DNA of 44,095 nucleotides from a bacterium (GTDB lineage: Bacteria > Verrucomicrobiota > Verrucomicrobiia > Opitutales > Opitutaceae), in the NCBI GenBank assembly GCA_021782105.1, contig JAJXVO010000002.1, positions 1 to 44,095 of the forward strand, written 5' to 3'. The notes beneath the pieces were generated by a model, which saw nothing but the letters and a program-made list of their open reading frames with translations, had not been told where the DNA came from and ran no database searches. Positions 24,822-34,055 of this stretch are shown here, piece after piece. Position 1 is the stretch's first letter; each line of letters begins with the position of its first letter. A program made the translations under genes and the position numbers.

Positions 24822-27380
24822 TCAGTGCGTGCCGAGGCTGATCCTCAGCTGACGCAGCAGACGCGCCATCTCGACGGGTTTTTCCAAGAAGGCGTCCCCG
24901 CGCTCCAGCCATCCTTCCTGATGCGGGGCCAGGTCGCTATAACCGGAGCAGTAGAGGACGGGAATCCCAGGACGGTCGATGCGGAGCCGCTTGACGAGTT
25001 CACGCCCGGTCATGCCGGCGGGCATCACCATGTCGGTGATCACGAGGCGAATGTCGGCCTTGTGGGATTCCCAGGCATCGAGGGCCTCGGGACCGTTGTT
25101 TGCGGAGACGACGCGATAGCCGTGGGTGCCGAGGAGACGTTCGATGAGTGTGCGCACATGGGCATCGTCTTCGACGATGAGGATCGTTTCGGTGCCCCTG
25201 AGCTCGGCAGTGCCGAGGTGGGTCTGGCTGGGGCGGGCGGGTGTGGAGGGCAGGCGGGCGTCGGTGGAGGGAATATAGAGGCGGAACGTGGTGCCCTGGC
25301 CGGGAGTGCTGTCCACCTCGATCCAGCCGCCGTGTTGTTCGATGATGCCGAAAACGGTGGCGAGGCCGAGTCCCGTGCCCTTGCCGCTCTCCTTTGTGGT
25401 GTAGAACGGCTCGAAGATGTGGGGCATGTGCTCGGGTTGAATCCCGCCGCCCGTATCGGAGACTCGGAGACAAATCATTGCGCCGGCCTTGGCGCCGGGC
25501 CTCTCCCGCACATCTTCATTGGTGAGCAGCACCTGGCTGGTCTGGACCCGGAGCCGTCCGCCGCCCGGCATGGCGTCCCTGGAATTCACGGCCAGATTCA
25601 TGACTGCCTGCTCCATCATTCCAGGGTCGGCCCGTACGTGTGCGCCGCCCGCGGCATAGAACGTTTCCAGGAAAATATGCTCACCGATCAGCCGATGGAG
25701 CATCTTGGTCATGCCGGCCACGGTCTCGTTGAGATCGATGTCGCGGATATGCACCGGTCGGCGGCGACTGAAGGTGAGGAGCTGCCGGGTGAGCTGGGCG
25801 GCGCGTTCGGCAGCCCCGGCGATTTCTCCCAGCAGAGGCTTGGGATCTTCGTGCTGGGCGAGCGAATGGGTGACAAGGGTGAGGTTTCCCGTGATCACCG
25901 TGAGCAGATTATTGAAGTCGTGGGCGACGCCCCCGGCGAGTCGGCCGAAGGCGTCCATCTTCTGCGCCTGGAGGAACCGTTCCTCGAGTTTCCGGCGCTC
26001 GGTGATGTCCTCGGCGATGCCTTCGTAGTACCGGACGGTTCCCTCGGCGTCTCGGACGAGCCGAGCGTTGAGCGAGAGCCAGAAAACGTTTCCCCCTGGG
26101 CGCACCATGCGGGTTTCGAAACGTTTCACAAAGCCATCGCGTTCGATGGAACGGGTGAATTCGTCGTAACTTGCCGGTTCGATGAAAGCCTGCATGCGGA
26201 GGCTATCTCCGGCGAGGGCGGGGGCTTGGGCAGAGGGGATCCCGAGCATCGTGGCGAAGGCGGGGTTTGCCTCGAGGATCCGTCCGTCCGGAGCGCACTG
26301 GAAGATGCCCTCGAGGGCATTTTCGACGATGGCCCTGTATTTTTCTTCGGCGGAGCGGAGCGCCTGTTCGGAGTGTTTGCGTTCGATCGCGATGCCGGCG
26401 ATGTGGGCCAGCACCTCGACCATGCCCCGTTGGCTTTCGTCCGGCACGAAGCGCAGGCGGTGGTAGAGTGCGAAGGTGCCGAGCACGCGACCGGATTGGG
26501 AGCGGATGGGGAGCGACCAGACCGATTTGAACCCATGCGATAGGAGGACCTCCCGATTTGAATTCCAGAGGGGATCGTCCGCGATGTCCGCGACGAACAC
26601 GGGCAGGTTGCGAAACGCGGCGGTGCCGCAGCATCCGGCGCCGTCCTGGATGGGCACGACGTTCATCTCGGAGACAAAATCTGGGGCGAGGCCCGAGCCC
26701 GCGCAGAACCGGAGCTGAGGAGGGGCGGATTCTGCGAGGTAAACCGCGGTGGCGATCTCCGAAAATTGAGTTTCCGGCAGGCGGGCCAGCAGATTGAGCA
26801 CCGCATCCAAATCGGCCCCTGAGGCGATCATCTCGAGGGCCTGCTTTTGACCCTGCTTGAGCTGTTCGGCCCTGAAGCGCTCGGTCATGTTTCGGATGAT
26901 GACGATGATCTGCTGCTGGGGTGCAGGCATCAGGCGCGCCTCGTAGTTTTGCATCCGGCCACCAATGCGCAGTTCGTATTCGAGGCTGACGAGCCGGCGA
27001 TCTTCGATGACCCTTTGGATAGCCGTGTCGAAGCGGTCGCCCATAGCGCCGGAGGCAAAATCCTGGATGTGGTGTCCGAGCAGGTGATCGGTGGTATTCG
27101 CCGGGTCCTCGCTGGCGCCGGTCTTCAGCGAGAGGATCAGGCCCGAGTGGTCGATGCGGAACAGCAAATCGGGAATGGCCTGGAAGACGGCCCGCATCTC
27201 GGAGTTGGCCCTCATCAGCTCCTGCGAACTGAGCTCAAGCGAGCGTTCGATCATCACCCTGTCCGTGTCAAAGGCCTGATAAGCCTCGTCCACCATGGCC
27301 ACGAAAGACTGCCATTCGGGTGGAATCTCGAGGGAATCTCCGAATGTGCGGCGAAGCTGCCTTTTGAGAAGACTGTGCAT
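24822..27380 (-). CDS. Hybrid sensor histidine kinase (PAS-GAF-PAS-HisKA-HATPase-REC)
   Basis: 852 residues with no membrane helix evident. The order is an N-terminal region beginning MHSLLKRQLRRTFG with a helical linker, PAS (~60-170, FQAIPDLLFRIDHSG), GAF (~185-335, including GAGCCGTAAF), PAS/PAC (~345-470, YRAIVENALEGIFQCAPDG), HisKA with GGVAHDFNNLLTVITG (phospho-His), an ATPase domain with NLAVNSRDAMPGGG and GKGTGLGLATVFGI, and a C-terminal receiver with VEDD and LVITDMVMPAG. It should sense an internal signal and phosphorylate its own receiver. The FIST gene upstream ends 7 nt before this start, so the two are probably one signalling unit. No separate DNA-binding partner is adjacent apart from the ArsR-type gene downstream. 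Confidence 0.9.
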   Translation of the reverse strand: MHSLLKRQLRRTFGDSLEIPPEWQSFVAMVDEAYQAFDTDRVMIERSLELSSQELMRANSEMRAVFQAIPDLLFRIDHSGLILSLKTGASEDPANTTDHLLGHHIQDFASGAMGDRFDTAIQRVIEDRRLVSLEYELRIGGRMQNYEARLMPAPQQQIIVIIRNMTERFRAEQLKQGQKQALEMIASGADLDAVLNLLARLPETQFSEIATAVYLAESAPPQLRFCAGSGLAPDFVSEMNVVPIQDGAGCCGTAAFRNLPVFVADIADDPLWNSNREVLLSHGFKSVWSLPIRSQSGRVLGTFALYHRLRFVPDESQRGMVEVLAHIAGIAIERKHSEQALRSAEEKYRAIVENALEGIFQCAPDGRILEANPAFATMLGIPSAQAPALAGDSLRMQAFIEPASYDEFTRSIERDGFVKRFETRMVRPGGNVFWLSLNARLVRDAEGTVRYYEGIAEDITERRKLEERFLQAQKMDAFGRLAGGVAHDFNNLLTVITGNLTLVTHSLAQHEDPKPLLGEIAGAAERAAQLTRQLLTFSRRRPVHIRDIDLNETVAGMTKMLHRLIGEHIFLETFYAAGGAHVRADPGMMEQAVMNLAVNSRDAMPGGGRLRVQTSQVLLTNEDVRERPGAKAGAMICLRVSDTGGGIQPEHMPHIFEPFYTTKESGKGTGLGLATVFGIIEQHGGWIEVDSTPGQGTTFRLYIPSTDARLPSTPARPSQTHLGTAELRGTETILIVEDDAHVRTLIERLLGTHGYRVVSANNGPEALDAWESHKADIRLVITDMVMPAGMTGRELVKRLRIDRPGIPVLYCSGYSDLAPHQEGWLERGDAFLEKPVEMARLLRQLRISLGTH

Positions 27381-27387
27381 GGACGAG

Positions 27388-28551
27388 TCAGATTTCCTGG
27401 AAGGTCGTGATGGTCATGGTCTGGTTGTGCAACTCGCAGCGAGCGCCGGGAGCGAACGGGGAGATCTCACCGTAGGAGTAGAAGCCCGCGAGCGGACAGC
27501 GGCTGCCGAAGATATCCCGGACACCCTCGACTTCATCCTCGACGCGCTGCCGCAGCACGAGTCTTCGCCCCACGCAACTGATGAGCAGCGCGAATTCGGG
27601 GGATGCTGCACCGATGGCAGCCTGACTCGTACGAGCGGCCCCGACGGCTCCATCGATAAGACGCTCGAAATTGGCCTTCATGAGGCGGGCGTAGCTGCCC
27701 TCAGGAACGTCGCCTGCAAAGGTCATGCTCTGGTCGTTCTCGTCGATCGCGAGGATGGTCCGGACCACCGGAGCGGCATCGCTATCGGGCTCGCGGATGC
27801 TCAGCGGGAACAAAAGACCGGTGGAGGGAAGCGCTTTGGAGTGTTCGCCCAGGTACTGCTTGTAGAGGGCCAGCGCGGACATTCCGTCGAGCTCGCGCAA
27901 GACGTTGCCCGCAGAGCGCGTGATCAGACGTTCGGGCCCGAAGGGGTCCCAACCTCCCTGCGAAGCAAAACCCACGCGCAATCGATTGCCATAAAATCCC
28001 ACGGCGGCGACGACGCCGGATTGGGCGTGCGCGCCGCAGAGCACGACCGTCGTCCGAAAGGCATCGCCGTCGCCGGCGAGACCGCCTGTGAGCGTCACGC
28101 CCTTGGGAAGCGCCTGGGTGATGCCGTTCACGAGTTCGCTCCCATTGACCTGGAGCCCGTCCGAGAGCACGAGCACATGGGTGAGGGGCGCGGGACTCCC
28201 CGGGAGTTCCCAGGAGGGGGGGAGCTGGCGAGCGAGAGACTCGCCCGCCTGGCGGCTGTTCGGGCATTCCGACAAGGGCACGAGGGCCGAGCGCACGGCG
28301 GTGTGGGAGAATGAGAGGGCGGTTGCGATCAGGGAATGGTCGAGAACGCGGGTGCCGGCGATCTCTCCGGCGGTCGAAGAGCCGAAAAAGAGGGCCTGCG
28401 GATAATCGACGGTGAGCGAAGCGATGAGCTCCGGGGACTGCAGGGCCGCAGTCGAGCCGAACAGCAGGACCATCGAGGCATCGCGCGAGAGTGGCGTGGC
28501 GGGGGTGCTCCAGCCAGAGGCTTGCGTCCAGACTCTCTGATCGACAGTCAT
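27388..28551 (-). CDS. FIST-domain signal transduction protein
   Basis: 387 residues. The N-terminal FIST_N part has LFGSTAALQSPELIASLTVD and LFFGSSTAGEIAG, the LxxCSTaGE-like turn in which Ser replaces the frequent Cys. The middle has ILVLSDGL-type strand THVLVLSDGLQVNGSELVNG and GLAGDG. The C-terminal FIST_C part ends with ALLISCVGRRLVLRQRVEDE and GFYSYGEISPFA. FIST proteins are thought to bind small ligands, possibly amino acids, and often neighbour sensor kinases or are fused to them, as here. It is first in the unit FIST > kinase. No signal peptide is visible, so it is probably cytoplasmic. Confidence 0.88.
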   Translation of the reverse strand: MTVDQRVWTQASGWSTPATPLSRDASMVLLFGSTAALQSPELIASLTVDYPQALFFGSSTAGEIAGTRVLDHSLIATALSFSHTAVRSALVPLSECPNSRQAGESLARQLPPSWELPGSPAPLTHVLVLSDGLQVNGSELVNGITQALPKGVTLTGGLAGDGDAFRTTVVLCGAHAQSGVVAAVGFYGNRLRVGFASQGGWDPFGPERLITRSAGNVLRELDGMSALALYKQYLGEHSKALPSTGLLFPLSIREPDSDAAPVVRTILAIDENDQSMTFAGDVPEGSYARLMKANFERLIDGAVGAARTSQAAIGAASPEFALLISCVGRRLVLRQRVEDEVEGVRDIFGSRCPLAGFYSYGEISPFAPGARCELHNQTMTITTFQEI

Positions 28552-28794
28552 GGAGGCAAAATTCCGCGGTGGGGGGCGTGCGAGGTGAGCAGATACGCCG
28601 GGTTCGGACGTGAATCGGCCGGCAGTGACGGAGCTTCGGAGAAGAGGGGCTGCCTGCGCATGGTGGGGGACATGACCGTGCTTTCCGGGGGGGGCGGCGA
28701 CGGCGCGCGTCAGGGGAGGACTGCGCTCACGTCGGGGGGCCTGACGATCGCGACTATCGGATCCGGCCCGGTCGGGTGCAACCGGGGGTTCTAC

Positions 28795-29424
28795 CTAGCC
28801 GCCGATGCGGACGATACCGGAGCCCAATTGGTAAATACCGAACAACAGCAGGAGCACGCCCGTGGCGATATTGATTGTCCGCAGCAGCTTTGAATTGAGC
28901 TTTCTGCCGAACCAATCGGCGAAGAAACTCAGCACGAGCCACCAGGCGGTGGAGCCGAGGAATACGCCAGCGACGAGCCAGCTGGGCTCGACCCAGCCCT
29001 CTGTTCGCAGGGACACGCCGAAGGCGGTGAAGATGCCGAGCAGGGAAAAGATCGTGACGGGATTCGCGAACGTGAGCGCGATTGTCGAGAAAAAGGCCCG
29101 GGTGAAGTTCGGTGCGTGGATTGGGCCGGCGGCCTTGGCCGGAGGGCGGACGCGCATGGCCGCGATGCCCATGAAGACCAGGATGACGCCTCCTGCAAAT
29201 TCGAAGATCGTTCGATGACCGAGCAGGAAATCGATGATGGATTTGACTCCGAAAGCCGCGATCACGGCCATTGTGGCGTCGGCGACTGCGGCGCCGAGGC
29301 CGGTGATGAAGCCCACCAGCCGTCCGTCTGCGATGGAGCGGCGGATACAGAGCAGGCCGACTGGGCCGATGGGCGCAGCGACGGCGAATCCGATCACGAA
29401 GCCTTTGAGCAGAAGCAGAATCAT
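28795..29424 (-). CDS. LysE/RhtB-type amino-acid exporter
   Basis: 209 residues, the normal family length, starting MILLLLKGFVIGFAVAAPIG. The segment AAPIGPVGLLCIRRSIADGR with GFITGLGAAVADATMAVIA is the conserved first part of LysE translocators, and FANPVTIFSLLGIF is the family's FxNPk-like motif in the middle. About six membrane helices are present. It should export an amino acid or small metabolite; specificity is unknown. The ATG at 29424 places the first helix at the N-terminus; 32 upstream in-frame residues were left out. A terminator for greA lies just upstream. Downstream, 243 nt before the FIST start hold no gene I can support. Confidence 0.88.
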   Translation of the reverse strand: MILLLLKGFVIGFAVAAPIGPVGLLCIRRSIADGRLVGFITGLGAAVADATMAVIAAFGVKSIIDFLLGHRTIFEFAGGVILVFMGIAAMRVRPPAKAAGPIHAPNFTRAFFSTIALTFANPVTIFSLLGIFTAFGVSLRTEGWVEPSWLVAGVFLGSTAWWLVLSFFADWFGRKLNSKLLRTINIATGVLLLLFGIYQLGSGIVRIGG

Positions 29425-29518
29425 CCTGGGCTGAGCGCGAGGGGGATTCGGAGATACGCGGTGAGAAGAGGAGCGGGAGGGGGGAAACGACAACGCAGGT
29501 TTCGCCGCCCCCGAACAC

Positions 29519-29545
29519 AAAAAGGCGCGGCTCGAAGGCCGCGCC
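29519..29545 (-). terminator. Rho-independent terminator of the greA gene
   Basis: Plus-strand arms GGCGCGGC and GCCGCGCC with loop TCGAAG; on the minus strand the stem is followed by five T. It stands 6 nt after the greA stop. Confidence 0.88.
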
Positions 29546-29551
29546 GGTGAC

Positions 29552-31402
29552 TTATCCCTGGAGGTCGATGTATCGGGAAATGGAGTCGACCTGAAAACTC
29601 TCCTCGGTGTTAGCGGTGCGCACGTTCACGCGATCGCCCTTCTTTTTACCCAGGAGGTTTTGGCCGAGCGGGGTCTTGTAGGAGATGATGTGCTTGGCGG
29701 GATCGCTGTCCCAGGCGCCGAGGATGGTGTAGGTGGCGGAGGTGCCGGCGTCGTTGCTGACGACGACCACGCTGCCGATACCGACTTGGTCGAGCGCGCT
29801 GTCCTTGAAATCGGTGATCCGGGCGTGCGAGAGCTCCTTCTCGAGATTCGATTTCTGGGCCATGAGGACCTGCTGGTCCTGCTTGGCCATCTTGTACTCG
29901 GAGTTCTCGCGCAGGTCACCATGCTCGCGGGCGGCGGCGATCGCCTTGGAGTTCTCGGGGATCTTCTTAGTGATGATCAGATCGTACTCGGTGCGTTTCC
30001 GATCGTAACTGGCGCGGGAGACCACGAGCTGCTCTTCGCGGGTCTCGGCCTCGCCGGCGACGAGCGACTGGATGGAGGGGAAGATCTTGATGAAGCGGGC
30101 AAGCAGGGACTTCTTGGTGAGTTCCTCGAAGCCCTGGTTGAGCATAAGGGCGTTGGCGAGATCGCGCGCGGTTTCGGCGTCGGCCGTGGCCAGGAGGTCG
30201 GGGATGAGATCGTGATCGTCGCTGAGCACATCGGCGAGCGGGATGCGCCGGGCGCTGGCGGCCTGGAGGGCCTCGTAATCGATCGCAAAGAAGATGGCGC
30301 TCAACAGGCGGGGGGAGATGAGTTCCTGGACGAGTTTCGCGAACTTCTTTGAGGAGCGGTTCTTGACGATCCAGAGCAGCACTGGGGCGCGGAGATTCTG
30401 TTCAGTCTGCCAGCGCTGGAGGGTGGCGGCGAGCTCGGTAGAGCAGCCGTCTTCGACGAGGAAATTGATCACTTCGGTCGTGAACTTGCCCTGGGAAGTC
30501 TTGAGCAGCGAGAAGAGCAGATCGCGGTACTCGATGGGGTGTGCCAGGCGGACGAGGTCGAGGAAACGGCGTTGGAACTGTACGGGGATCTTCTCGGAGA
30601 TCGCGGGAAGGTCGCGGGCGTCGGCGACGAGGGTAGTCTGAGAGGGCTCGAGCGTGGACGGATCGGTGTCGAGGGCCTTGGCGAGCTGGTCGCGGATGTA
30701 GGCGCCATAGACGCGCTCGGAGGCGTCGATCTGATTGCTATCCTTGACCGCGTCGGCGACGCCCTTGAGGACGCCGCTGTAGTCGGGGGCCAGGATCTCC
30801 TTCTTCACGATGGAGGGAAGCAGCTGGTCGGCGATGAGGATGCGCCTGCGGGCGGAGCGGGTGGAGTTGAACTGCTCGAGCAACTCGCTCTCGGCGGAGA
30901 CGGGCTCGTCGCGGAGGATATAGCACTCTGTCTTCTTTTCTGGGACGGCGATGCGGGGGTCCTTGGCGATGATCTTCTTGGCGGAGGACCACCATTTCTT
31001 GAATTTGTCCTCGCCGATGACCTGGGCGAGGGTGATCTCGAGGTCGATGGCGGTGGTGGCGTTATTCGGATAGGCTCCGAGGGCGTCGACGACGAGTTGG
31101 GCGGGGTCTTCGGCGATCAGCTTGTTGATTCGCTCGGTGTGGGTCTCCTTGAGGACGAGCAGATGCTTGTCGGGGAGGATTTCCATGGTGGTCGCGCAGA
31201 AGGCGGGATCCATGGGGTGATCTTTCTTGCCTTCGAAATCGATGATCAGACGCTGCGCGCCCTCGTTGAAGGCCTTGATGCGGCCGAACCCCCAGCTCTT
31301 GTGCATCACATAAGCGCCGGGGACCATGGCCTCGAGTTTGGCTTTGGATGTCTTGAGCGACGGGTTTTTGGCGATGAGCGCGGAGACGGCTTCGGAATTC
31401 AT
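29552..31402 (-). CDS. greA: GreA-type transcription elongation factor with long N-terminal extension
   Basis: 616 residues, whereas ordinary GreA has about 158. The last ~155 residues are a full GreA: the coiled coil with AAREHGDLRENSEYKMAKQD keeps the acidic tip (Asp and Glu of GDLxEN) that stimulates RNA polymerase to cleave backtracked RNA, and the C-terminal FKBP-like part has VGIGSVVVVSND and SPLGQ-like KTPLGQNLLGKKKGD. The first ~455 residues are mostly helical, after a small beta module GAYVMHKSWGFGRIKAFNEG that resembles Tudor/CarD-like folds binding polymerase. Chlamydial GreA also has a long extension. The ATG at 31402 (MNSEAVSALIAKNPSLK) is the best start. It is divergent from rsmB by 80 nt. 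Confidence 0.92.
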   Translation of the reverse strand: MNSEAVSALIAKNPSLKTSKAKLEAMVPGAYVMHKSWGFGRIKAFNEGAQRLIIDFEGKKDHPMDPAFCATTMEILPDKHLLVLKETHTERINKLIAEDPAQLVVDALGAYPNNATTAIDLEITLAQVIGEDKFKKWWSSAKKIIAKDPRIAVPEKKTECYILRDEPVSAESELLEQFNSTRSARRRILIADQLLPSIVKKEILAPDYSGVLKGVADAVKDSNQIDASERVYGAYIRDQLAKALDTDPSTLEPSQTTLVADARDLPAISEKIPVQFQRRFLDLVRLAHPIEYRDLLFSLLKTSQGKFTTEVINFLVEDGCSTELAATLQRWQTEQNLRAPVLLWIVKNRSSKKFAKLVQELISPRLLSAIFFAIDYEALQAASARRIPLADVLSDDHDLIPDLLATADAETARDLANALMLNQGFEELTKKSLLARFIKIFPSIQSLVAGEAETREEQLVVSRASYDRKRTEYDLIITKKIPENSKAIAAAREHGDLRENSEYKMAKQDQQVLMAQKSNLEKELSHARITDFKDSALDQVGIGSVVVVSNDAGTSATYTILGAWDSDPAKHIISYKTPLGQNLLGKKKGDRVNVRTANTEESFQVDSISRYIDLQG

Positions 31403-31482
31403 GGTTGCGATATGATTGGCCAGAAACGACAAGTTGAGCGGATAATGCCGAAGCTTGTCAAACTGAGTATGAGTCCCATCGC

Positions 31483-32805
31483 ATGACCTCGACTGCAAAA
31501 AACCCGCCAACGCGGACATTAACACCATGGACTTTGTCGGCGGACCGCATTCGGCGGTGGCTTGAGGCGCAGACGCGGATCGACGAATTGATGGATCACC
31601 TGCCTCCGGGGGTGGGCGGTGCGGAACGCGCCCGGGTGCAACACCTTGTTTATGGCGTGGTCCGCCACCACCTGAGACTTGAGAGGCTGTTGGGCAGGCG
31701 TGTGTCGAAACGCCCGCGGGAGTTGGTGGTGGCGGTATTGCTGGTTGCGGGATTTGAATTGATTGAAGGGCTGGCGGTGCAGCCGGTGGAGGAAGGCCTG
31801 GCGGCGAAAATCGTGCACCACGCGGTGGATCAATCGAAGCGGCTCATAGCGCCGGCCGAGTCGGGCATGGTGAATGCGGTGTTGAGAAGGCTGTCCGAAG
31901 ACATCCTTGCCGAGCCGCTGCCGCCGATGCTGGCGCCCTCGCACCGGTTGGCCGAATATTTTTCGCATCCCGAATGGCTCGTGCGCCGCTGGCAGGCGAG
32001 TTTTGGGGCGGCGGCGACGCGGCAGCTCCTGGAATGGAACCAGACTCCGGGGCTGGTATCGGTGCGCTGGCGCGGACCGGAGGGAGATCCGGCGCCTGGC
32101 TGGCTGAAGCCGACGGCGTGGTCGGGCTTTTACACTCCGGAGCCGGGGCATTGGAGCGAGATCGAGACCCTGATCGCGGAAGGGCGGCTCTACATCCAGG
32201 ATCCGTCGACCCGCTTGGCCGTGGGATTGCTCGATGCGAAAGCCGGAGAAACCGTGCTCGACCTGTGCGCAGCGCCGGGAGGCAAGAGCGTGATGATGGC
32301 CGATCGAATGGGCAGCGGGCGGATCGTGGCGGTGGATCTTCCCGGGGAACGCCAGGACCGTTTGATCGAAAATCTGAGCCGAGTGCGTGGCGTCGAGTGC
32401 ACAATCCTTTCAGCGGACCTGGGCAATGGCCTGGATGCGGCGCTGGTGGAGCGTGGCCTGCCCCAGCGTTATGACGCGGTGTTGATCGACGTGCCGTGTT
32501 CCAATACGGGCGTCATGCGGCACCGGGTGGACGTGAAGGAGCGCCTTGAGGAGACGGATATTTCCAAGCATGCGAAGAATCAGCTTCGCCTTCTCGAGGC
32601 CGCCGCCTGCCGCGTGGAACGGGGCGGAAGGCTGGTGTATTCGACCTGCAGCGTCGACCGGGACGAAAACGAGGGAGTCGTCGATGCCTTTCTCAAACGA
32701 CATGGTGCGGAATTTACCCGTGAAGACGCCGTGGTCAGCCATCCCTGGGAGGCGGGGCACGATGGCGCGGCGGCGTTCCGCATGCGTCGGCTTTCAACCG
32801 CCTGA
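31483..32805 (+). CDS. rsmB: 16S rRNA (cytosine-967-C5) methyltransferase RsmB
   Basis: 440 residues. The N-terminal third is a NusB-like RNA-binding domain (IDELMDHLPPGVGGAERARV, VQHLVYGVVRHHLRLERLL). The catalytic domain has motif I VLDLCAAPGGKSVMMADRM, motif IV DVPCSNTGVMRHRVD with one cysteine and motif VI YSTCSVDRDENEGVV with the second, the two-cysteine arrangement of RNA m5C methyltransferases. It should modify C967 of 16S rRNA. Start at 31483 (MTSTAKNPPTRTLTPW). A possible promoter is TTGGCC at 31416 and GATAAT at 31441, with a long 19-bp spacer. It converges on the cysK terminator. Confidence 0.9.
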   Translation: MTSTAKNPPTRTLTPWTLSADRIRRWLEAQTRIDELMDHLPPGVGGAERARVQHLVYGVVRHHLRLERLLGRRVSKRPRELVVAVLLVAGFELIEGLAVQPVEEGLAAKIVHHAVDQSKRLIAPAESGMVNAVLRRLSEDILAEPLPPMLAPSHRLAEYFSHPEWLVRRWQASFGAAATRQLLEWNQTPGLVSVRWRGPEGDPAPGWLKPTAWSGFYTPEPGHWSEIETLIAEGRLYIQDPSTRLAVGLLDAKAGETVLDLCAAPGGKSVMMADRMGSGRIVAVDLPGERQDRLIENLSRVRGVECTILSADLGNGLDAALVERGLPQRYDAVLIDVPCSNTGVMRHRVDVKERLEETDISKHAKNQLRLLEAAACRVERGGRLVYSTCSVDRDENEGVVDAFLKRHGAEFTREDAVVSHPWEAGHDGAAAFRMRRLSTA

Positions 32806-32917
32806 TGTCGGCAGTTGAATAGGGCGGAAACCTGGCCTCCGGAATGACCGGGTAATGTCGGGTGCGAAGCACAGCGACATTTTCCCGAGTGAACCGATCG
32901 CCCGGATTGGGCCTTTG

Positions 32918-32950
32918 AAAAACAGACGCCCGGCCGAGAGCGCCGGGCGT
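32918..32950 (-). terminator. Rho-independent terminator of the sulfur operon
   Basis: Plus-strand arms ACGCCCGGC and GCCGGGCGT around a seven-base loop; on the minus strand CTGTTTTT follows the stem. It lies about 41 nt after the cysK stop and ends the rrf2-to-cysK transcript. Confidence 0.85.
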
Positions 32951-32991
32951 TGGATGTCACGGCGCCGACGCAAAGTCGGCAGTGACCGGGC

Positions 32992-33969
32992 TTATTTGGC
33001 AGCCGGGATGAGGTCGTCCACGGAATCGCTTTCCGTGTTGATGTCGGCGAAGAGCCAGGTGGACAGGTAGCGCTCGGCGCTCGAGGGGATGATGGCGACG
33101 ATCAGCTTGCCGGCGTTTTCGGGACGTTTTGCGAGTTGCAGGGCGGCCCAGATGGCGGCGCCGGAGGAGATGCCGACGGGGATGCCATCCTGGAGGGTGA
33201 CCTGCTTGGAGATGGGGGCGGAATCGGCCTCCTTAACGCGGATGACCTCGTCGTAGATCTTGGTGTTGAGCACGGGCGGCACGAAGCCGGCGCCGAGACC
33301 CTGGAGCTTGTGGGGGCCGGGCTGGCCGCCGGAGAGCACGGGTGAGCCATCGGGCTCGACGGCGATGATCTTCACGTCGGGTTTGCGGGCCTTGAGCACC
33401 TCGCCGACGCCAGTGATGGTACCGCCGGTGCCGATGCCCGAGACGACGAAGTCGACCTTGCCGTCGGTGTCGCGCCAGATCTCCTCGGCAGTCGTGCGGC
33501 GGTGGATCTCGGGGTTGGACGGATTCGCGAACTGCTGAAGAATGGCGCTGTTGGGAATCTTCGCGGAGAGTTCCTCGGCCTTGGCGATTGCCCCCTTCAT
33601 GCCCTTGGGCCCCTCGGTCAGGATGAGGCGGGCGCCGAGGACCTTGAGGAGCTTGCGGCGCTCCATGCTCATGGTCTCGGGCATGGTCAGGATGAGCTTC
33701 AGGCCCTTGGCCGCCGCGACGAACGCGAGGGCGATGCCGGTGTTGCCGGAGGTCGGTTCGATCAGCACTGTATCCTGATTGATGCGACCCGAGCGGAGGG
33801 CGTCGTCGATCATGGCGAAGCCGATGCGGTCCTTCACGCTCGAGAGGGGATTGAAGAACTCGAGTTTGAGGACGACGTCGGCGAGGGCGCCGTGTTCCTT
33901 AGCCGTGCGGTTCAGGCGTACGAGGGGGGTATTGCCGATGGTTTCAGTGATGTCGTTATGGATCTTCAT
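32992..33969 (-). CDS. cysK: Cysteine synthase A
   Basis: 325 residues, a fold type II PLP enzyme. It begins [20 protein letters not shown]; the PLP lysine is Lys46 in [11 protein letters not shown], the substrate loop is [13 protein letters not shown] and the phosphate-binding glycine loop is [14 protein letters not shown]. The enzyme replaces the acetyl group of O-acetylserine with sulfide to make cysteine. The ATG at 33969 is the conserved start; the same frame stays open far upstream to 34515 but that part is a shadow of the permease gene. It is last in the operon, 86 nt after the permease, so sulfide released from imported sulfonate could feed it directly. Confidence 0.95.
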   Translation of the reverse strand: MKIHNDITETIGNTPLVRLNRTAKEHGALADVVLKLEFFNPLSSVKDRIGFAMIDDALRSGRINQDTVLIEPTSGNTGIALAFVAAAKGLKLILTMPETMSMERRKLLKVLGARLILTEGPKGMKGAIAKAEELSAKIPNSAILQQFANPSNPEIHRRTTAEEIWRDTDGKVDFVVSGIGTGGTITGVGEVLKARKPDVKIIAVEPDGSPVLSGGQPGPHKLQGLGAGFVPPVLNTKIYDEVIRVKEADSAPISKQVTLQDGIPVGISSGAAIWAALQLAKRPENAGKLIVAIIPSSAERYLSTWLFADINTESDSVDDLIPAAK

Positions 33970-34055
33970 GGGATTTGGAGTGGGAACTGTATTGTTTTCG
34001 ATGGTTGGATTACTGTGTGATGTTTCAGGGAAAGGCTGCGTGTGATGACTCGTGT

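Noticed and set aside
24747-26543. 598-residue plus-strand open frame over the histidine kinase
   Set aside because: No domain and wholly antisense to the HisKA/ATPase/receiver region.
28552-28794. Small genes in the gap between the LysE and FIST genes
   Set aside because: Short frames only, with long G or C runs; no ribosome site, motif or terminator that I can support.
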